Assembly: GCF_011064615.1 (NCBI RefSeq)
Contig: NZ_JAALJH010000013.1
Span: 62,001-126,000, forward strand
Length of the DNA stretch: 64,000 bases
From: Aquisphaera insulae
Lineage (GTDB): Bacteria > Planctomycetota > Planctomycetia > Isosphaerales > Isosphaeraceae
Reading direction: 5' to 3'
The number at the start of each line of letters is the position of its first letter. The stretch's first letter is position 1. A program made the translations under genes and the position numbers. Below the pieces are notes generated by a model that did no database searches, was not told where the DNA came from, and saw only the letters and a program-made list of their open reading frames with translations. This document shows positions 63,300 through 64,000 of the stretch, one piece after another.

Positions 63300-64000
63300 A
63301 TGGGCATGACCATCAAGACGGGTCCCGAGACCGCACGAGCCCTCCTCCCTTCGAAGTCTTCGGTGCACCGGATCGCGGCTCGCCGCTGGTGGTTATGGGT
63401 GCTGGGAGCCGGCGTTGTGGGGCTCGGGGTGTTCGTCCTGACGCGGGGACATTGGGGCGAGAAGGCAGACGTCCGCAAGGCCGCGGCTCCGGCCGGCGAC
63501 CGGGTGGTCAAGGTCATCTCGCCCCGGCAGGGGGGGCTCGAACGAACGTCAAACCAGCCCGGGACGATCCGCGGCTTCGACTTCGCGCCCCTGTACGCGA
63601 AGGTCTCCGGATACCTGAAGGCCCTTAACGTGGATCGGGGCGACCGTGTCAAGGCGGGGCAGGTGCTCGCGGAGATCCTCGATCCGGAGCTCGATGCCGC
63701 CGTGATCCAGGCCGACGCGGCCCTCGGGCACTCGCGAGCCATGGTGAAGCAATCGGAGGCGAAGCTGAGGACGGTGAAGGCCGGCGTCCAGGCGGCACAG
63801 GCCACGCTGGCGCAGAGCCGTTCGCTCCTCGAGGAGGCCGTCGCGCAGCGGACCTATCGAAAGAAGGCGCTCGATCGGATGACGGAGCTGGCCCGGCGCA
63901 ATGCCGTGGAGCAGAGGCTGGTCGACGAATCCGAGGATCAGTACATGGCTTCCCTGGCGGCGGAGCACGGCAAGCAGTCCGGCATCGCCACGGCGGAGGC
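63300..64000 (+). CDS. HlyD/RND-type efflux periplasmic adaptor, cut by window edge
   Basis: An open frame of 233 codons that continues past the right edge. A single N-terminal anchor helix (WWLWVLGAGVVGLGVFVLT) is followed by a lipoyl-like half domain (FAPLYAKVSGYLKALNVDRG, then VKAGQVLAEILDPEL). A long alpha-hairpin region begins after it (AALGHSRAMVKQSEAKLRT, AQATLAQSRSLLEEAVAQ), as in membrane fusion proteins that join inner-membrane pumps to outer-membrane channels. The start is ATG 63300 or 63306; neither has a clear ribosome-binding site. The pump genes would lie to the right of the window. Confidence 0.85.
   Translation, partial: MGMTIKTGPETARALLPSKSSVHRIAARRWWLWVLGAGVVGLGVFVLTRGHWGEKADVRKAAAPAGDRVVKVISPRQGGLERTSNQPGTIRGFDFAPLYAKVSGYLKALNVDRGDRVKAGQVLAEILDPELDAAVIQADAALGHSRAMVKQSEAKLRTVKAGVQAAQATLAQSRSLLEEAVAQRTYRKKALDRMTELARRNAVEQRLVDESEDQYMASLAAEHGKQSGIATAE

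Overview
The window is GC-rich bacterial DNA from a planctomycete, most likely the family Isosphaeraceae. Several lineage features support this: a secreted DUF1552/DUF1592 (planctomycete cytochrome) pair, an LEPR-XLL-type N-terminal motif on a Calx-beta protein, an ECF sigma factor overlapping a Ser/Thr kinase gene, a sigma factor fused to a membrane helix and carboxypeptidase-regulatory-like domains, two Uma2-family genes and two Gfo/Idh/MocA oxidoreductases. Placement below phylum level is inference from gene content.

Layout. 1-5.2 kb: the start of a minus-strand gene leaving the window, a membrane-embedded MutS-like ATPase, then an ECF sigma factor overlapping a TPR-containing Ser/Thr kinase. 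5.4-9.2 kb: DUF1592 and DUF1552 genes in one minus-strand operon. 9.3-10.3 kb: a compact two-gene cassette of unknown function whose second protein carries an R-x4-H motif like that of HEPN ribonucleases. 10.5-18.4 kb: a large secreted glycosidase-like protein, a Gfo/Idh/MocA oxidoreductase and a zinc-finger kinase. 18.6-24.9 kb: recJ, an EF-hand protein and a long recQ. 25-28.4 kb: Uma2, small regulatory or hypothetical genes, tRNA-Ile(GAT) with its own promoter, a response regulator and a small membrane protein.

28.6-39.4 kb holds part of respiratory complex I: a nuoB-nuoC-nuoD triple fusion and nuoI, then an interruption by a secreted Calx-beta protein and a small hypothetical, then nuoA-H-J-K-N. 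No nuoE, F, G, L or M is present in the window. NuoN carries an unusual Gly/Pro repeat tail. 39.5-45.1 kb: a small helical protein, the membrane-anchored sigma factor, a second Uma2 gene and a Tat-exported oxidoreductase. 45.3-46.5 kb: a cupin-SDR pair. 46.5-55.3 kb: a six-gene minus-strand operon reading aldolase, E2, E1-alpha, E1-beta, an unknown secreted protein and a GH38 alpha-mannosidase-like enzyme, a probable sugar-degradation unit. 55.5-60.3 kb: a LarA-like protein without the expected catalytic residues, overlapping a YgfZ-like protein, then a GH57/DUF3536 protein. 60.4-64 kb: a small hypothetical, an FAD oxidoreductase, a STAS protein and the start of an HlyD/RND adaptor gene cut by the window edge.

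Three inverted-repeat elements (about 5.3, 21.6 and 43.1 kb) all lie between converging gene 3' ends. No rRNA, CRISPR array, transposase or prophage was seen. The best candidates for something undescribed are the two-gene HEPN-like cassette, the aldolase/2-oxoacid dehydrogenase/GH38 operon, the nuoBCD fusion in a split complex I locus, and the membrane-tethered sigma factor.
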